Source of the DNA: Maricaulis sp.
Lineage (GTDB): Bacteria > Pseudomonadota > Alphaproteobacteria > Caulobacterales > Maricaulaceae
DNA length: 64,000 nucleotides
Direction: 5' to 3'
NCBI RefSeq assembly: GCF_030149425.1
Contig: NZ_JASBRQ010000044.1
Coordinates: 1-64,000, forward strand
Below, piece after piece: positions 1 through 10,106 of the stretch (position 1 is its first letter; each line of letters begins with the position of its first letter). A model generated the notes under the pieces. That model saw nothing but the letters and a program-made list of their open reading frames with translations. It had not been told where the DNA came from and did no database searches. A program made the position numbers and the translations under genes.

Positions 1-2
1 TC

Positions 3-371
3 CTCGATGCGGGGATGGGCAATGTGCTGGCCTTTTTCGAACTGCCCAACTCCCCGGAGATGGGCCGCGACGAGCAGACCCCGCAATGGGTGCAGCACAT
101 CGCCTTCGAGGTTGAAGATCTCGATGCGCTGAACAAGGCCAAGAGCCATATCGAAGGCGAAGGCCTCGACGTGCTCGGTCCGGTCAATCACGGCGTCTTC
201 AAGTCGATCTACTTCTTCGACCCGAACGGCCACCGCCTCGAACTGGCGGCCAATACCGGTACGGATGAGCAGATGAAGGAGCTCAACCGCGTCGCGCCGA
301 TGATGATCGAGGAGTGGAGCCAAACCAAGCGCGCCCCGCGCCACGCGGCCTGGCTGCACGAGCAGGACTAG
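3..371 (+). CDS. VOC (glyoxalase/dioxygenase) family protein, C-terminal part, truncated by window start
   Basis: Open frame from window edge; ...VQHIAFEVEDLDAL...GVFKSIYFFDPNGHRLEL typical of a VOC domain. Confidence 0.8.
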   Translation, partial: LDAGMGNVLAFFELPNSPEMGRDEQTPQWVQHIAFEVEDLDALNKAKSHIEGEGLDVLGPVNHGVFKSIYFFDPNGHRLELAANTGTDEQMKELNRVAPMMIEEWSQTKRAPRHAAWLHEQD

Positions 372-442
372 CGGCGGCCACGCCGCAGTCCCGGACCTGC
401 CTGCCCTCGCGCAGGCGAGGGATTCGGGATCCTGAGACGACA

Positions 443-480
443 AACGCCCCGGCCATCTCGCCGGGGCGTTTTCTTTTTTT
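443..480 (+). terminator. Rho-independent terminator
   Basis: Perfect 10-bp stem aacgccccgg/ccggggcgtt (443-452/461-470), 8-nt loop, then T-rich tract ttcttttttt. Confidence 0.9.
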
Positions 481-554
481 GCGGCCCCTATTCCCCGAGC
501 CAGTATTCTGACAGATCATGGAGGTGGAGCATTTGGGGAAAACCGGGGACGCAC

Positions 555-1262
555 ATGATCCTGAGCAGGCTGACACAGGCTTTCCGCGACCAGAACTGGT
601 TCGCCGTCGCGCTGGAATTCGTCATCGTTATTTCCGGCGTCGCCATTGGTTTTCAGATCACGGCCTGGAATGAAGCCCGCCAGGACGAGGTCCGCGAAGC
701 GCTGGTCCTGGCCCGGCTGCAGGCGGACTTCGAGGTGATCCGGGCCAATACTGAAACGACCCTGGAAGATCTCGAACAACGCGCCGGTCACGCCGCGACC
801 CTGGTCAGCGTGATCAAGGATGGCTCCATCGCACCAGCCTCGCCGGAATTCCAGTCGGCCCTGGCGGTGGCCATCGGAACCCCCGTGCCGGCCGGGCGCT
901 CGGCGACCTATATCGAACTCGTGGCCAGTGGTGAGATGCGCCTGGTGCGATCAGAACCCCTGCGCCGGGCTCTGGTGGAATTCGACGAACAGGTGCGCCG
1001 GCACGAGCTGGCCTATGACACACTGGCCCAGCTGGTGATCGATAATAATGCCATCCTGCTCGAGTATCAGTCGCTGCTGGCGGCGATCGAGGGCGATGCC
1101 GGGGCCTATGCGGACGATATCGAACGCATTCGTAATTCGGCTGAATTGCTGGCCAGCGCCCAGCTCATGGGCAGTATCAGCCGATTTAATCTGAGCTGGA
1201 ATACGGGCCGGCTGGAAACGGCCAACACGGTGCTGGAAGCACTGAGCAATGCGGGCGGCTAG
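555..1262 (+). CDS. DUF6090-like membrane-anchored hypothetical protein
   Basis: 235 aa; N-terminal FRDQNWFAVALEFVIVISGVAIGFQITAWNEAR membrane segment typical of this family. Confidence 0.7.
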   Translation: MILSRLTQAFRDQNWFAVALEFVIVISGVAIGFQITAWNEARQDEVREALVLARLQADFEVIRANTETTLEDLEQRAGHAATLVSVIKDGSIAPASPEFQSALAVAIGTPVPAGRSATYIELVASGEMRLVRSEPLRRALVEFDEQVRRHELAYDTLAQLVIDNNAILLEYQSLLAAIEGDAGAYADDIERIRNSAELLASAQLMGSISRFNLSWNTGRLETANTVLEALSNAGG

Positions 1263-1741
1263 TCGGCCAGTTCAGCGAAACGCTCCTTGAGGGATCGCGC
1301 CTTGATATTGATGGCCAGCCGTTCGATCACATCGGCCAGATCAACGCCGAGCTCCTCGTTCAGCGTGCGATACACCTCTTCCATCAGGGGCGAGAGACGG
1401 ACCAGAGTTTCCGCCTGGCGATAGCCGGACTGGGTCAGGACAAAGTCGACGCGCTTGTCTTCCTGCCGCACACTGCGCCGGGCAAAGCGCTGGTCGATCA
1501 GCACCCGGATACGGCGGCCCACCACCGCCGGGCGCTCGCCGACACTTTCGGCCAGCGCATTGAGCGGCATCGGACCATACTTCCACAGCGACAGGATCAA
1601 GGTGCTGCACTCCGGCGGGCTTTCAATCCCGACATCGGCCGCAATGGTCTCTATCTGTCCGTCGAGCTGACGCAGGACCCGGTGAAGCCGGGCGATGAAA
1701 AGGACGCGCCCGAGTTCCGGGTCGTCGAAAATGGAAGACAT
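1259..1741 (-). CDS. MarR family transcriptional regulator
   Basis: Winged-helix: PLNALAESVGERPAVVGRRIRVLIDQRFARRSVRQEDKRVDFVLTQSG; start set at MSSIFDD rather than the longer ORF. Confidence 0.8.
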   Translation of the reverse strand: MSSIFDDPELGRVLFIARLHRVLRQLDGQIETIAADVGIESPPECSTLILSLWKYGPMPLNALAESVGERPAVVGRRIRVLIDQRFARRSVRQEDKRVDFVLTQSGYRQAETLVRLSPLMEEVYRTLNEELGVDLADVIERLAINIKARSLKERFAELAD

Positions 1742-1954
1742 GGCAATGACCTGTTTTTGCGGCCAAACTTGATGAACAGGGTTTGCCGACGCCTTGCGCA
1801 TTGATTGCGGTTTGGTCATGCGACGGACAGATCAGGGCGTTCGGCCCGGCCCCCGGGGCTCAGCGGTCGCGGCGGCGCAATATCGCTGTGTACAGGCGTC
1901 CCTGCGAGGAAGCCGCGCCATCCACAGGCTACACAGCCATGCACCGGATAATGA

Positions 1955-2389
1955 TCATGACCGGCCCTCTCGCAGGGCCTGCGCGGCACCGGCATTGAGC
2001 TCCCAGTCGAGCTGGGTGATGACATCGGGGATCTTGCCGTAGGTTGCGAGGAAACGCGTGCGCGCTGCGCGGCTCTCATGATAGAGCGCCAGCACGGCTG
2101 GCACTGCAGGGTCGAGCCCCTCCGAGCGAGCCCAGCTGGTGAAATCCACCTCGTAGGCCAGCCCGTCAAAGGCGCGCTGAACCAGGACCAGACGCAGGAG
2201 CACCGAGCCCGCCGGCGCATCCTTGTATTCATCACTGACGGGAACGCTGATCGTCTCCGCGCCGGGCGAGCGTACGGCGAGGCGGAGGAAATCTGATCCC
2301 GGCATGGGTGGCGGTGCGGTATCGAGCTCGATGTCCATCGCGTGTGTGCAGCACCAATCGGCCAGGATCGCGATCTCGGAATGGCTCAT
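1955..2389 (-). CDS. hypothetical protein
   Basis: ORF from MSHSEIAIL with upstream GAGGGGG ribosome-binding sequence; no recognised family. Confidence 0.6.
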   Translation of the reverse strand: MSHSEIAILADWCCTHAMDIELDTAPPPMPGSDFLRLAVRSPGAETISVPVSDEYKDAPAGSVLLRLVLVQRAFDGLAYEVDFTSWARSEGLDPAVPAVLALYHESRAARTRFLATYGKIPDVITQLDWELNAGAAQALREGRS

Positions 2390-2399
2390 CCTGCCCCCT

Positions 2400-3092
2400 C
2401 TAGACCAACCTGGCCTGGACGCCATCACCCGGCACGGTCAGCCACTCGCCCTCTTTGCGCACATTGCCGACGGCCGTATTGGCCTCGCTAAAGCGAAGAC
2501 TGTCATCGGGCAATCCGGCCAGAAGCGGGTCGATCGCCTCGCGATCATTGGCCGGGTCGAGCCAGAGATCATAATGATCCGGTCGCAGGATGACCGGCAT
2601 GCGCGAATGCAATTGCGACATTTCCCGGTTCGGCGGCGTTGTCAGAATGGTGAAACTCTCCACCATTTGGCCTTCGATCTCGGCCCGATCCCACAGCCCG
2701 GCAAAGCCGAACCACTCCTGGCCGGCGACGGTGATCCACCAGGGCTGTTTGGCCCCTTTCTCACCCGTCCATTCGTAAAACCCGATTGCCGGAACAATAC
2801 AGCGTCGCTTGCGGAAAGGCTCGCGGAAGCTGGCAGTCGAGGCGGCGGTTTCCGACTTCGCATTGAAAGTCGAATACTTCATCTCCGACAGCGGTTTGGA
2901 CCAGAAATGCGGCACCAGCCCCCAGCGCGCCATGACGGCTTCACGGTGATCTTCGACATGGCGGATGATCGGTGCGTCCTGGGTCGGGGCGATATTCCAG
3001 CGGGGCTGCATATTCAGCGCCGCCTGCTGGAGCTTGAACATCTCCTGCAGGATCCACCATTCCAGCTTTCCCAACGCATACCGTCCGCACAT
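2400..3092 (-). CDS. SOS response-associated peptidase (SRAP/YedK family)
   Basis: MCGRYAL start with catalytic Cys2, PRWNIAPTQ, MARWGLVPHFWSKP, CIVPAIGFYEW motifs. Confidence 0.92.
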   Translation of the reverse strand: MCGRYALGKLEWWILQEMFKLQQAALNMQPRWNIAPTQDAPIIRHVEDHREAVMARWGLVPHFWSKPLSEMKYSTFNAKSETAASTASFREPFRKRRCIVPAIGFYEWTGEKGAKQPWWITVAGQEWFGFAGLWDRAEIEGQMVESFTILTTPPNREMSQLHSRMPVILRPDHYDLWLDPANDREAIDPLLAGLPDDSLRFSEANTAVGNVRKEGEWLTVPGDGVQARLV

Positions 3093-3291
3093 CTGACCAG
3101 ACTAGCGCGCTTGGCGGTCCATCGCGAGCCTTATCAAATCCGGTTTGAGCCAAAACGATAAGGCCCGCGCATCTACGCGGCTGGCCGTACAGCCCCGCTT
3201 CATCGCGCGCTTTCGCTCGTCCCCACAGCAGCTTATACAGGGTTCAGACTTGCGGCTTCAGGGCCGCGCGGCGCCGGAAGGGGGCTTTGGC

Positions 3292-4740
3292 ATGTCGCGT
3301 ACGAGTGATTGGATCGACGCCTTTTCCGGCCGCCGGCTGGCCGTTTTCGGCGATGTCATGCTCGACCGTTTCACCTTCGGCGACACGACCCGGATTTCCC
3401 CGGAAGCCCCGACCCCGGTCTTCCGCGTCGACCGCTATGAGCAAATGGTCGGCGGGGCCGGAAATGTGGCCCGCAATATCGCCTCGCTGGGCGGTGAGGC
3501 TGTTCTGGTCGGCCTGATCGGGACGGACAAGGTGGGCGATGCCCTGCTCGAAGCTGCGGCTGCAACCGAGCGCTTGGAGGCAAAGCTCGCCCGGACCCCG
3601 GATGCCCGCACCTCGGTGAAGACCCGGTTCGTCGCCAAGAGCCAGCAAATGCTGCGGGTCGATGAGGAAGATGTCGGCCCGCCCTCGAGCGCTGGTCTCG
3701 ACGACATGATGGCCGAGCTCGCTAGCGCCCTTGAAGGCGCCAGTGCGCTCGTGCTTTCCGACTATGCCAAGGGCGTACTCAGCGATGACGCCATCGAGCG
3801 CGCCGCTGCTCTCGCCGCCGACCGTTCGATCCCGGTCATCGTCGACCCCAAAGCCCGTGACCTGACACGCTATCGCGGCGCCACCGTCGTCACGCCCAAT
3901 GCCAAGGAAGCGGAAGAAGCGACCGGTATTTCCTGCGCCGATGATGCCGGCGCCGAGCGCGCCGCCGCCGCGATCAGCGCTGCGGTCGGCTGTCCGTTCG
4001 TGGTCATTACGCGCGGCCCCAATGGCATGACCGTGCTCAACAAGGACGGCGCGGTGCGTCACCTGCCGACCGCGGCCCAGGAAGTCTTCGATGTATCCGG
4101 GGCAGGCGATACGGTTGTCGCCGCGCTGGCTCTCGGCCTCGCTTGTGGCGCGCCGATCGAGGCGGCCGCCGAGCTCGCCAATCGCGCCGCGGGCGTGGTT
4201 GTCGGCAAGGTGGGTACGGCCACGGTCTCGGCTGCAGAGCTGCATGTCGCCCTGCATGGCGGTGGCCCGGAAGGCTCCACCATCGTTGACCGGGACGGCG
4301 CCAGGCGCGCGACGGCCGCATGGCAGGCCCAAGGGCTCAAAGTCGTTTTCACTAATGGCTGTTTCGACCTCATCCACCCCGGTCACATCTCCATCCTGAA
4401 CTTCGCCAAGTCCCAAGGCGACAAGCTCATCGTCGCGCTCAATACCGACGCCTCGGTCCAGCGCCTGAAGGGCCCGACCCGCCCGGTCCAAGATGAAGCC
4501 TCGCGCGCCACCGTCATGGCGGCGCTGCGCGATGTCGATCTGGTGGTCCTGTTCGACGAAGACACACCGCTGGAGGCGATCACCGAGATCGGTCCGGACG
4601 TTTTGGTCAAAGGTGCGGACTATACCGCCGACGCTGTCGTAGGCGGCGATGTCGTCAGGGCGCGCGGCGGCGAGGTGGTGCTGGCCCCGCTGGTGCCGGG
4701 GCAGTCGACCACGGCTGCCATCGCCCGGGCCAAGACCTGA
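3292..4740 (+). CDS. hldE: bifunctional heptose-7-phosphate kinase / heptose-1-phosphate adenylyltransferase
   Basis: N-terminal PfkB kinase (VGGAGNVARNIASLGG, DVSGAGDTVVAALAL) plus C-terminal nucleotidyltransferase (VFTNGCFDLIHPGHISIL); start at MSRTSDW. Confidence 0.95.
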   Translation: MSRTSDWIDAFSGRRLAVFGDVMLDRFTFGDTTRISPEAPTPVFRVDRYEQMVGGAGNVARNIASLGGEAVLVGLIGTDKVGDALLEAAAATERLEAKLARTPDARTSVKTRFVAKSQQMLRVDEEDVGPPSSAGLDDMMAELASALEGASALVLSDYAKGVLSDDAIERAAALAADRSIPVIVDPKARDLTRYRGATVVTPNAKEAEEATGISCADDAGAERAAAAISAAVGCPFVVITRGPNGMTVLNKDGAVRHLPTAAQEVFDVSGAGDTVVAALALGLACGAPIEAAAELANRAAGVVVGKVGTATVSAAELHVALHGGGPEGSTIVDRDGARRATAAWQAQGLKVVFTNGCFDLIHPGHISILNFAKSQGDKLIVALNTDASVQRLKGPTRPVQDEASRATVMAALRDVDLVVLFDEDTPLEAITEIGPDVLVKGADYTADAVVGGDVVRARGGEVVLAPLVPGQSTTAAIARAKT

Positions 4741-4745
4741 AGCCG

Positions 4746-5276
4746 ATGGCCGAGCCCTTTCTCGTCCTGCTCGACCGTGACGGTACCATCAATGTCGACA
4801 AGCATTACCTCGCCGATCCGGACGGGCTCGAGCTGCTGCCGCGCGCCGTTGCGGGGCTCAAGGCCATGCAGGATGCAGGTGCGGTGCTGACCATCGTCAC
4901 CAACCAGTCCGGGGTTGGCCGCGGCTATTTCGATCTGGCCACGGCCCATGCCATCAATGACCGCCTGGTCGAGCTGCTGAAGCCGCATGACATCACCATC
5001 CGCCATATCGCCATGTGCCCGCATGCACCGGACGAGGACTGCGACTGCCGTAAACCGAAAACAGGCATGGCCGATCAGATCGCGCGCGAGACCGGTCTCG
5101 ACCTGACCCAGGCCTGGGTCATCGGGGACAAGGCCAGCGACGTCCAACTGGGCCTCAATATCGGCGGCCGCAGCCTCTTGATCGGCCCGGCCAATGCACC
5201 CGATCATGGTCAGGCAGTAACGGTTCCCGATCTTCAGGCTGCAGCAACCCACATTCTTTCCAGAAAAGCGAGCTGA
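4746..5276 (+). CDS. gmhB: D-glycero-beta-D-manno-heptose-1,7-bisphosphate 7-phosphatase
   Basis: HAD motif LLDRDGTIN, CPHAPDEDCDCRKPKTGM zinc/substrate loop; between hldE and hldD. Confidence 0.93.
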   Translation: MAEPFLVLLDRDGTINVDKHYLADPDGLELLPRAVAGLKAMQDAGAVLTIVTNQSGVGRGYFDLATAHAINDRLVELLKPHDITIRHIAMCPHAPDEDCDCRKPKTGMADQIARETGLDLTQAWVIGDKASDVQLGLNIGGRSLLIGPANAPDHGQAVTVPDLQAAATHILSRKAS

Positions 5277-5281
5277 CACCC

Positions 5282-6265
5282 ATGTTCATCGTCACCGGCG
5301 GCGCCGGCTTCATCGGATCGAATATAGTCGCGGACCTGGCAGCCCAGGGCAAAGCCGTCGCCATCATCGACGAGCTGGGCACGGATGCGAAATGGAAGAA
5401 TATCGCCAAGCATACGCTGGAGGACGTGATCCACCCCGATCAGACCTTCGAAGCGTTGGAATACCACGGCGGCCGGGTCGAAGGCATCATCCATATGGGC
5501 GCCATCTCTGCCACGACCGAGCGCGATGCCGACCTGATTGCCCGCACCAATTTCACCTTGTCTCGCGATCTCTGGGATTGGTGCTCGGCGCAGGATGTGC
5601 CCTTCGTTTACGCCTCCTCCGCCGCCACCTATGGCGATGGCGAGCAAGGTTTCGACGATGATGACGACCTGGCTTCGATGTCAAAACTGCGCCCGCTCAA
5701 CGCCTATGGCTGGTCGAAATGGCTGTTTGATTGCTGGGCCCGGCGCCAGGTCAATGAGAACCGGGCCGCGCCGCCGCGCTGGGCAGGACTGAAATTCTTC
5801 AATGTTTATGGCCCCAATGAGCAGCACAAGGGCTCGATGCGCTCGGTCGCCATCCAGGTCTTCGAACAGGTCCAAGAGACCGGCAAGATGAAGCTGTTTG
5901 CCTCCGACCATCCTGATTACGAGGATGGCGGTCAGATGCGTGATTTCGTCTGGGTCGAGGATTGCGCCCGCACCGCGATCTGGTGCGCGACCGGTCTGGA
6001 GGAGAACGGCATCTACAATGTCGGCTCCGGCAAGGCGCGCAGTTTCAAGGACCTTGCCCTTGCCGTCTTCGCCGCCATGGAGCGCGAGCCGCAGATCGAG
6101 TTCATCGACATGCCGGACAAGCTCAAGGGCCAGTATCAGTATTTCACCCAAGCTCGGATGAGCCGCCTGGTTGCGGCCGGCTGCCCGGTCAACGGGACAG
6201 CGCTGGAAGACGGTGTCGGCCAGTATGTCCGCGACTTCCTCGCGACGGACGACCCGTTCCGCTAG
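5282..6265 (+). CDS. hldD: ADP-L-glycero-D-manno-heptose 6-epimerase
   Basis: MFIVTGGAGFIGSNIVADL, SSAATYGDGEQGF, NAYGWSKWLFD; ends the heptose operon. Confidence 0.95.
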   Translation: MFIVTGGAGFIGSNIVADLAAQGKAVAIIDELGTDAKWKNIAKHTLEDVIHPDQTFEALEYHGGRVEGIIHMGAISATTERDADLIARTNFTLSRDLWDWCSAQDVPFVYASSAATYGDGEQGFDDDDDLASMSKLRPLNAYGWSKWLFDCWARRQVNENRAAPPRWAGLKFFNVYGPNEQHKGSMRSVAIQVFEQVQETGKMKLFASDHPDYEDGGQMRDFVWVEDCARTAIWCATGLEENGIYNVGSGKARSFKDLALAVFAAMEREPQIEFIDMPDKLKGQYQYFTQARMSRLVAAGCPVNGTALEDGVGQYVRDFLATDDPFR

Positions 6266-7752
6266 GCCGAGCGCACGCTGGCGACCGCCTTGGCCCAGCC
6301 GGACCGCGCAGTCCGGCGTGCTTCAGCAGCATAGTCGGCCCTGAAACTGCGATCGGCTTTCCACAGCGCGCGGCCATCCTCGAGCGATTTGAACATTCCT
6401 GCCTGCAGACCGGCGAGGAAAGCCGCTCCCCAGGCGGTGGTCTCGGTATTGACCGGCCGCACCACCTCGGCGCCGGACATGTCGGCCATGCGCTGCAGGA
6501 AAGCGTTATTGCGCGCCATGCCGCCATCGACTTTGAGCGCCTTGGTCTGCATCCCGTCTGCCGCCATGGCATCGAGCAGGTCACAGGTCTGCTGCACCGT
6601 GCTGTCGATCGCCGCGGCAGCGATCTCGGCGCGGCCATCGCCGCGGGTCAGCCCGGTAATGGCACCGCGCGCATCGGGATCCCAATAGGGCGCGCCCAGT
6701 CCCGTAAAGGCCGGCACGAGATGCACGGTATGGTCCGGCTTGGCCGCCGCTGCCAGCGCCTCGATCTCGCTCGCCTGGGCGATCAGGCCCAACCCATCCC
6801 TTAACCACTGGATCGTGGCGCCTGCGGAAAGCACCGAACCTTCAAGGGCATAACTCGTTTCGCCGGCGATACGATAGGCGATCGTGGTTAACAGCTTGGC
6901 CTTGGATGTGACTGCATCCGCCCCGGTATTGAGCAACATGAACGCGCCGGTGCCATAGGTGGATTTCATCTCGCCCGGCGCAAAACAGGCTTGGCCGATC
7001 GTGGCCGATTGCTGGTCACCGGCGACACCCAGGATCGGAATTTCCCGGCCAAAATGGGAAGCATCGGCCGCCCCGAAATCATCGGCACAATCCTTGACCG
7101 TAGGCAGCAGGGATGCGGGAACCTGGAACAGGTCCAGCATGGCCGGGTCCCAGGTATTGGTGCCGATATTGTACAGCGAGGTGCGGCTGGCATTGGTAGC
7201 GTCGGTCGCATGCATCTTGCCGCCGGTCAGCCGCCAGATCAGCCAGCTGTCCACCGTACCGAACGCCAGCTCGCCCCGGCCGGCCCGGTCACGGGCACCG
7301 TCGACACGGTCGAGGATCCAGGCGATCTTGGTGGCGGAGAAATAGGGATCGAGCAGCAGGCCCGTCGCCGCCTGCACAGCAGCGCCATTTCCGCCCGCCT
7401 CCAGTCCGGCGCAGGTTTCCGCTGTGCGCCGGTCCTGCCAGACAATCGCATTATGCAGCGGCCTGCCGGTCTCGCGATCCCAGACCAGGGTGGTCTCGCG
7501 CTGGTTGGTGATGCCGATAGCTTCAACGCGCCAGCCCTTTTTCTCCGCCGCGCCCAAGGCCTCTCGCGCCGTTGAAAGCACCGTCGCCCAGATCACTTCG
7601 GGATCATGTTCGACCCAGCCGGGCTGGGGGTAGATCTGCGGGAATTCCGATTGCGCCACGGCAATCGTCTCACCCTTGGGACTGAACACAATGGCCCGAG
7701 AGCTCGTTGTGCCCTGATCAATCGCCAGCAAGGCCTTGCGCTTTTTGAACAT
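6262..7752 (-). CDS. glpK: glycerol kinase
   Basis: MFKKRKALLAIDQGTTSSRAIVF..., GAPYWDPDARGAITGLTRG FGGY-kinase signatures; longer ORF upstream judged spurious. Confidence 0.95.
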   Translation of the reverse strand: MFKKRKALLAIDQGTTSSRAIVFSPKGETIAVAQSEFPQIYPQPGWVEHDPEVIWATVLSTAREALGAAEKKGWRVEAIGITNQRETTLVWDRETGRPLHNAIVWQDRRTAETCAGLEAGGNGAAVQAATGLLLDPYFSATKIAWILDRVDGARDRAGRGELAFGTVDSWLIWRLTGGKMHATDATNASRTSLYNIGTNTWDPAMLDLFQVPASLLPTVKDCADDFGAADASHFGREIPILGVAGDQQSATIGQACFAPGEMKSTYGTGAFMLLNTGADAVTSKAKLLTTIAYRIAGETSYALEGSVLSAGATIQWLRDGLGLIAQASEIEALAAAAKPDHTVHLVPAFTGLGAPYWDPDARGAITGLTRGDGRAEIAAAAIDSTVQQTCDLLDAMAADGMQTKALKVDGGMARNNAFLQRMADMSGAEVVRPVNTETTAWGAAFLAGLQAGMFKSLEDGRALWKADRSFRADYAAEARRTARSGWAKAVASVRSA

Positions 7753-7842
7753 CCTCTCCCCCGAATGATTTATAGCCGAACTATAGCCGTGACGGCGGCA
7801 GACGAAACACGCTAGGTTCAGCGCGGGCAGGGAAAGACTTTT

Positions 7843-8784
7843 ATGACTGATCCAGAATTCCAGCTGTCGCGCCTGAAAAGCCCGACCGGCGCCGATCTTG
7901 CGCTTTACACCTATGACGCGGAAACCACGCCGCGCGGCATCGTGCAGATCAATCACGGCCTGGCGGAATATGCCGGACGCTACGCACCGTTTGCCGCCTA
8001 TCTGGCCTCGCGCGGGTACCACACCATTGGACACGACCATCGAGGCCATGGCCGCACCGAGGCCGAGGACGGCGCGCCGCGTCGCTTTGCCGACAAGGAT
8101 GGCTGGATCAAGGTGATGGATGATGTTGCGGCAGTTCAGGTCGAGGCGCGCCGGCGCTGGCCCGACTTGCCGCTGATCATTTTCGGCCATTCCATGGGCT
8201 CGGTGATCTCGATGAATTTCGTCATGCGCCACCCGGATGCGGTCCAGGGCGCAGCGCTTTGGAACGGCAATATGGCCCTTGGCGCCAACAAGGTCGCCAT
8301 GCGGATTGTCCTGTTCTTCGAAGCGCTGTTTGGCGGCCCCTACACGCCGAGCCTGACCCTGGAAAACCTGACTTTCAAAGGCTGGAACAAGCGTTTCCCG
8401 GAAGGCCGCACCGATGCGGACTGGCTCTCGCGTGACACCGCAGAAGTGGACAAATACGCCGAAGACGAAATCTGCGGCTGGCCCTCTTCGGTCTCGCTCT
8501 GGCGTGATTTCCTGAGTGGTGTCTCCTATGCGGAGAAGGACCAGAACCTGGCCAACATCCCGCGTGCCCTGCCCTTCCACCTGATCGGCGGCTCCATGGA
8601 TCCGGCAACCGATAACGGCAAATCAGTCACGCATTTGGCCAAGCGTTTGAAGCGCGCCCAGTTCAAGGACGTCAGGGCAGAAATCCTGACCGACTTCCGG
8701 CATGAAACGCTGATGGAAATCGGCCGTGAAGAACAGATGGCCGCCTTCGCTGATTGGCTGGACCGGGTCACCGGCCACGCATGA
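7843..8784 (+). CDS. alpha/beta hydrolase (monoacylglycerol lipase-like)
   Basis: HGLAEYAGRY, GHDHRGHGRTE, FGHSMGSVISM nucleophile elbow. Confidence 0.88.
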   Translation: MTDPEFQLSRLKSPTGADLALYTYDAETTPRGIVQINHGLAEYAGRYAPFAAYLASRGYHTIGHDHRGHGRTEAEDGAPRRFADKDGWIKVMDDVAAVQVEARRRWPDLPLIIFGHSMGSVISMNFVMRHPDAVQGAALWNGNMALGANKVAMRIVLFFEALFGGPYTPSLTLENLTFKGWNKRFPEGRTDADWLSRDTAEVDKYAEDEICGWPSSVSLWRDFLSGVSYAEKDQNLANIPRALPFHLIGGSMDPATDNGKSVTHLAKRLKRAQFKDVRAEILTDFRHETLMEIGREEQMAAFADWLDRVTGHA

Positions 8785-9962
8785 GCAGCGCCGATGTCGC
8801 CATTATCGGCGCCGGTGCAGCGGGCATGTTCTGCGCCATCGAGGCTGGACGCCGCGGCCGCAAGGTCGTGGTCATTGATCACGCCAAAGCACCGGGCGAG
8901 AAAATCCGGATCTCCGGCGGCGGGCGCTGCAACTTCACCAACATCCATGCGGCGCCAGAGAATTTCATCAGCGCCAACCGGCACTTCGTCAAATCGGCGC
9001 TGAAGCAATACACCCAGTATGACTTTATTGACTGGGTCGACCGCCATGGCATTGCCTGGCACGAAAAGACGCTGGGCCAGCTCTTCTGCGACAATTCGGC
9101 CAAGGATATCATCGGCGCCCTGCGCGAAGACATGGCGGAAGCCGGTGTCGATCTGCGCTTGCGCGAAACCGTTGAGGATTATGAGCGAACCGCCGATGGC
9201 TTCGCTCTTACACTGGGTTCGGGGGAGCGTATGGAGGTGCAGTCGCTGGTGGTTGCCTGCGGCGGCAAGTCGATCCCGAAAATGGGCGCCACCGGGTTTG
9301 GCTATGAGATCGCCGCGCACCTCGGCCTCGCCGTGACCGAAACGCGCCCAGCCCTGGTGCCGATGACGTTCGATGCGGCAGCGCTGGAAGAATTCTCCGC
9401 CCTCGCGGGTGTCGCGGCCGAGGTTCGTGCTTTCAACGCCAAGGCCAGTTTCGACGAGGCCATGCTGTTCACCCACCGAGGCCTGTCCGGCCCGGCCATC
9501 TTGCAGCTCTCCTCCTATTGGCGTGAAGGGGAGGACATCGAAATCCGTCTGGCACCGGAAACCAATTGGCTGGAAACCCTGCGCGAACGGCGCAAAAGCC
9601 AGGGCGGCCAGTCGCCAGAGACCGTGATCAGCCAGGTTCTGCCCAAGCGTCTCGGCAGCTTCCTGGCCGAAAAAATGGAGGCCAAGGGCAAGCTGGCGGA
9701 ATGGTCGGAGAAACGGCTCAACGGCCTCGTCCATGAGCTGGAACACTGGACTTTGCGTCCGGTCGGATCGGAAGGCTATCGCACCGCCGAAGTCACGCTG
9801 GGCGGGGTCGATACCGCCGGGTTGAACTCCAAGACAATGGAAACCAAGACCATAAAAGGCCTTTATTTTATTGGGGAGGTTGTTGACGTCACCGGGTGGC
9901 TTGGCGGATACAACTTCCAGTGGGCTTGGTCCTCAGGCTGGTGTGCCGGCCAGCACGTCTGA
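8781..9962 (+). CDS. NAD(P)/FAD-dependent oxidoreductase, HI0933/YhiN-like
   Basis: VAIIGAGAAGMFCAIEAGRRG, ISGGGRCNFTN, VTGWLGGYNFQWAWSSGW; ATGA overlap with preceding gene. Confidence 0.92.
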   Translation: MSSADVAIIGAGAAGMFCAIEAGRRGRKVVVIDHAKAPGEKIRISGGGRCNFTNIHAAPENFISANRHFVKSALKQYTQYDFIDWVDRHGIAWHEKTLGQLFCDNSAKDIIGALREDMAEAGVDLRLRETVEDYERTADGFALTLGSGERMEVQSLVVACGGKSIPKMGATGFGYEIAAHLGLAVTETRPALVPMTFDAAALEEFSALAGVAAEVRAFNAKASFDEAMLFTHRGLSGPAILQLSSYWREGEDIEIRLAPETNWLETLRERRKSQGGQSPETVISQVLPKRLGSFLAEKMEAKGKLAEWSEKRLNGLVHELEHWTLRPVGSEGYRTAEVTLGGVDTAGLNSKTMETKTIKGLYFIGEVVDVTGWLGGYNFQWAWSSGWCAGQHV

Positions 9963-10106
9963 TCCCGCGCTGCGGGCAAAGCGTTTGAGTACAGCTGGTT
10001 TCACAAAAAACCTTAGCAATATTGGGCGGGTGCAGGTATCAAGTGTTAGGTAAACACCGTTTGCCAAAAGCCAAGAAATACACGTCTCCAGTCCGGACAC
10101 CTTCGT

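Noticed and set aside
3244-4491. 415-aa minus-strand ORF
   Set aside because: Antisense to hldE; no domain signature.
7753-8580. N-terminal extension of the glpK ORF
   Set aside because: Antisense to the alpha/beta hydrolase; true GlpK start is MFKKRKALLAIDQGTT at 7752.
8526-9746. 406-aa minus-strand ORF
   Set aside because: Antisense to the HI0933-like oxidoreductase; mirror frame.
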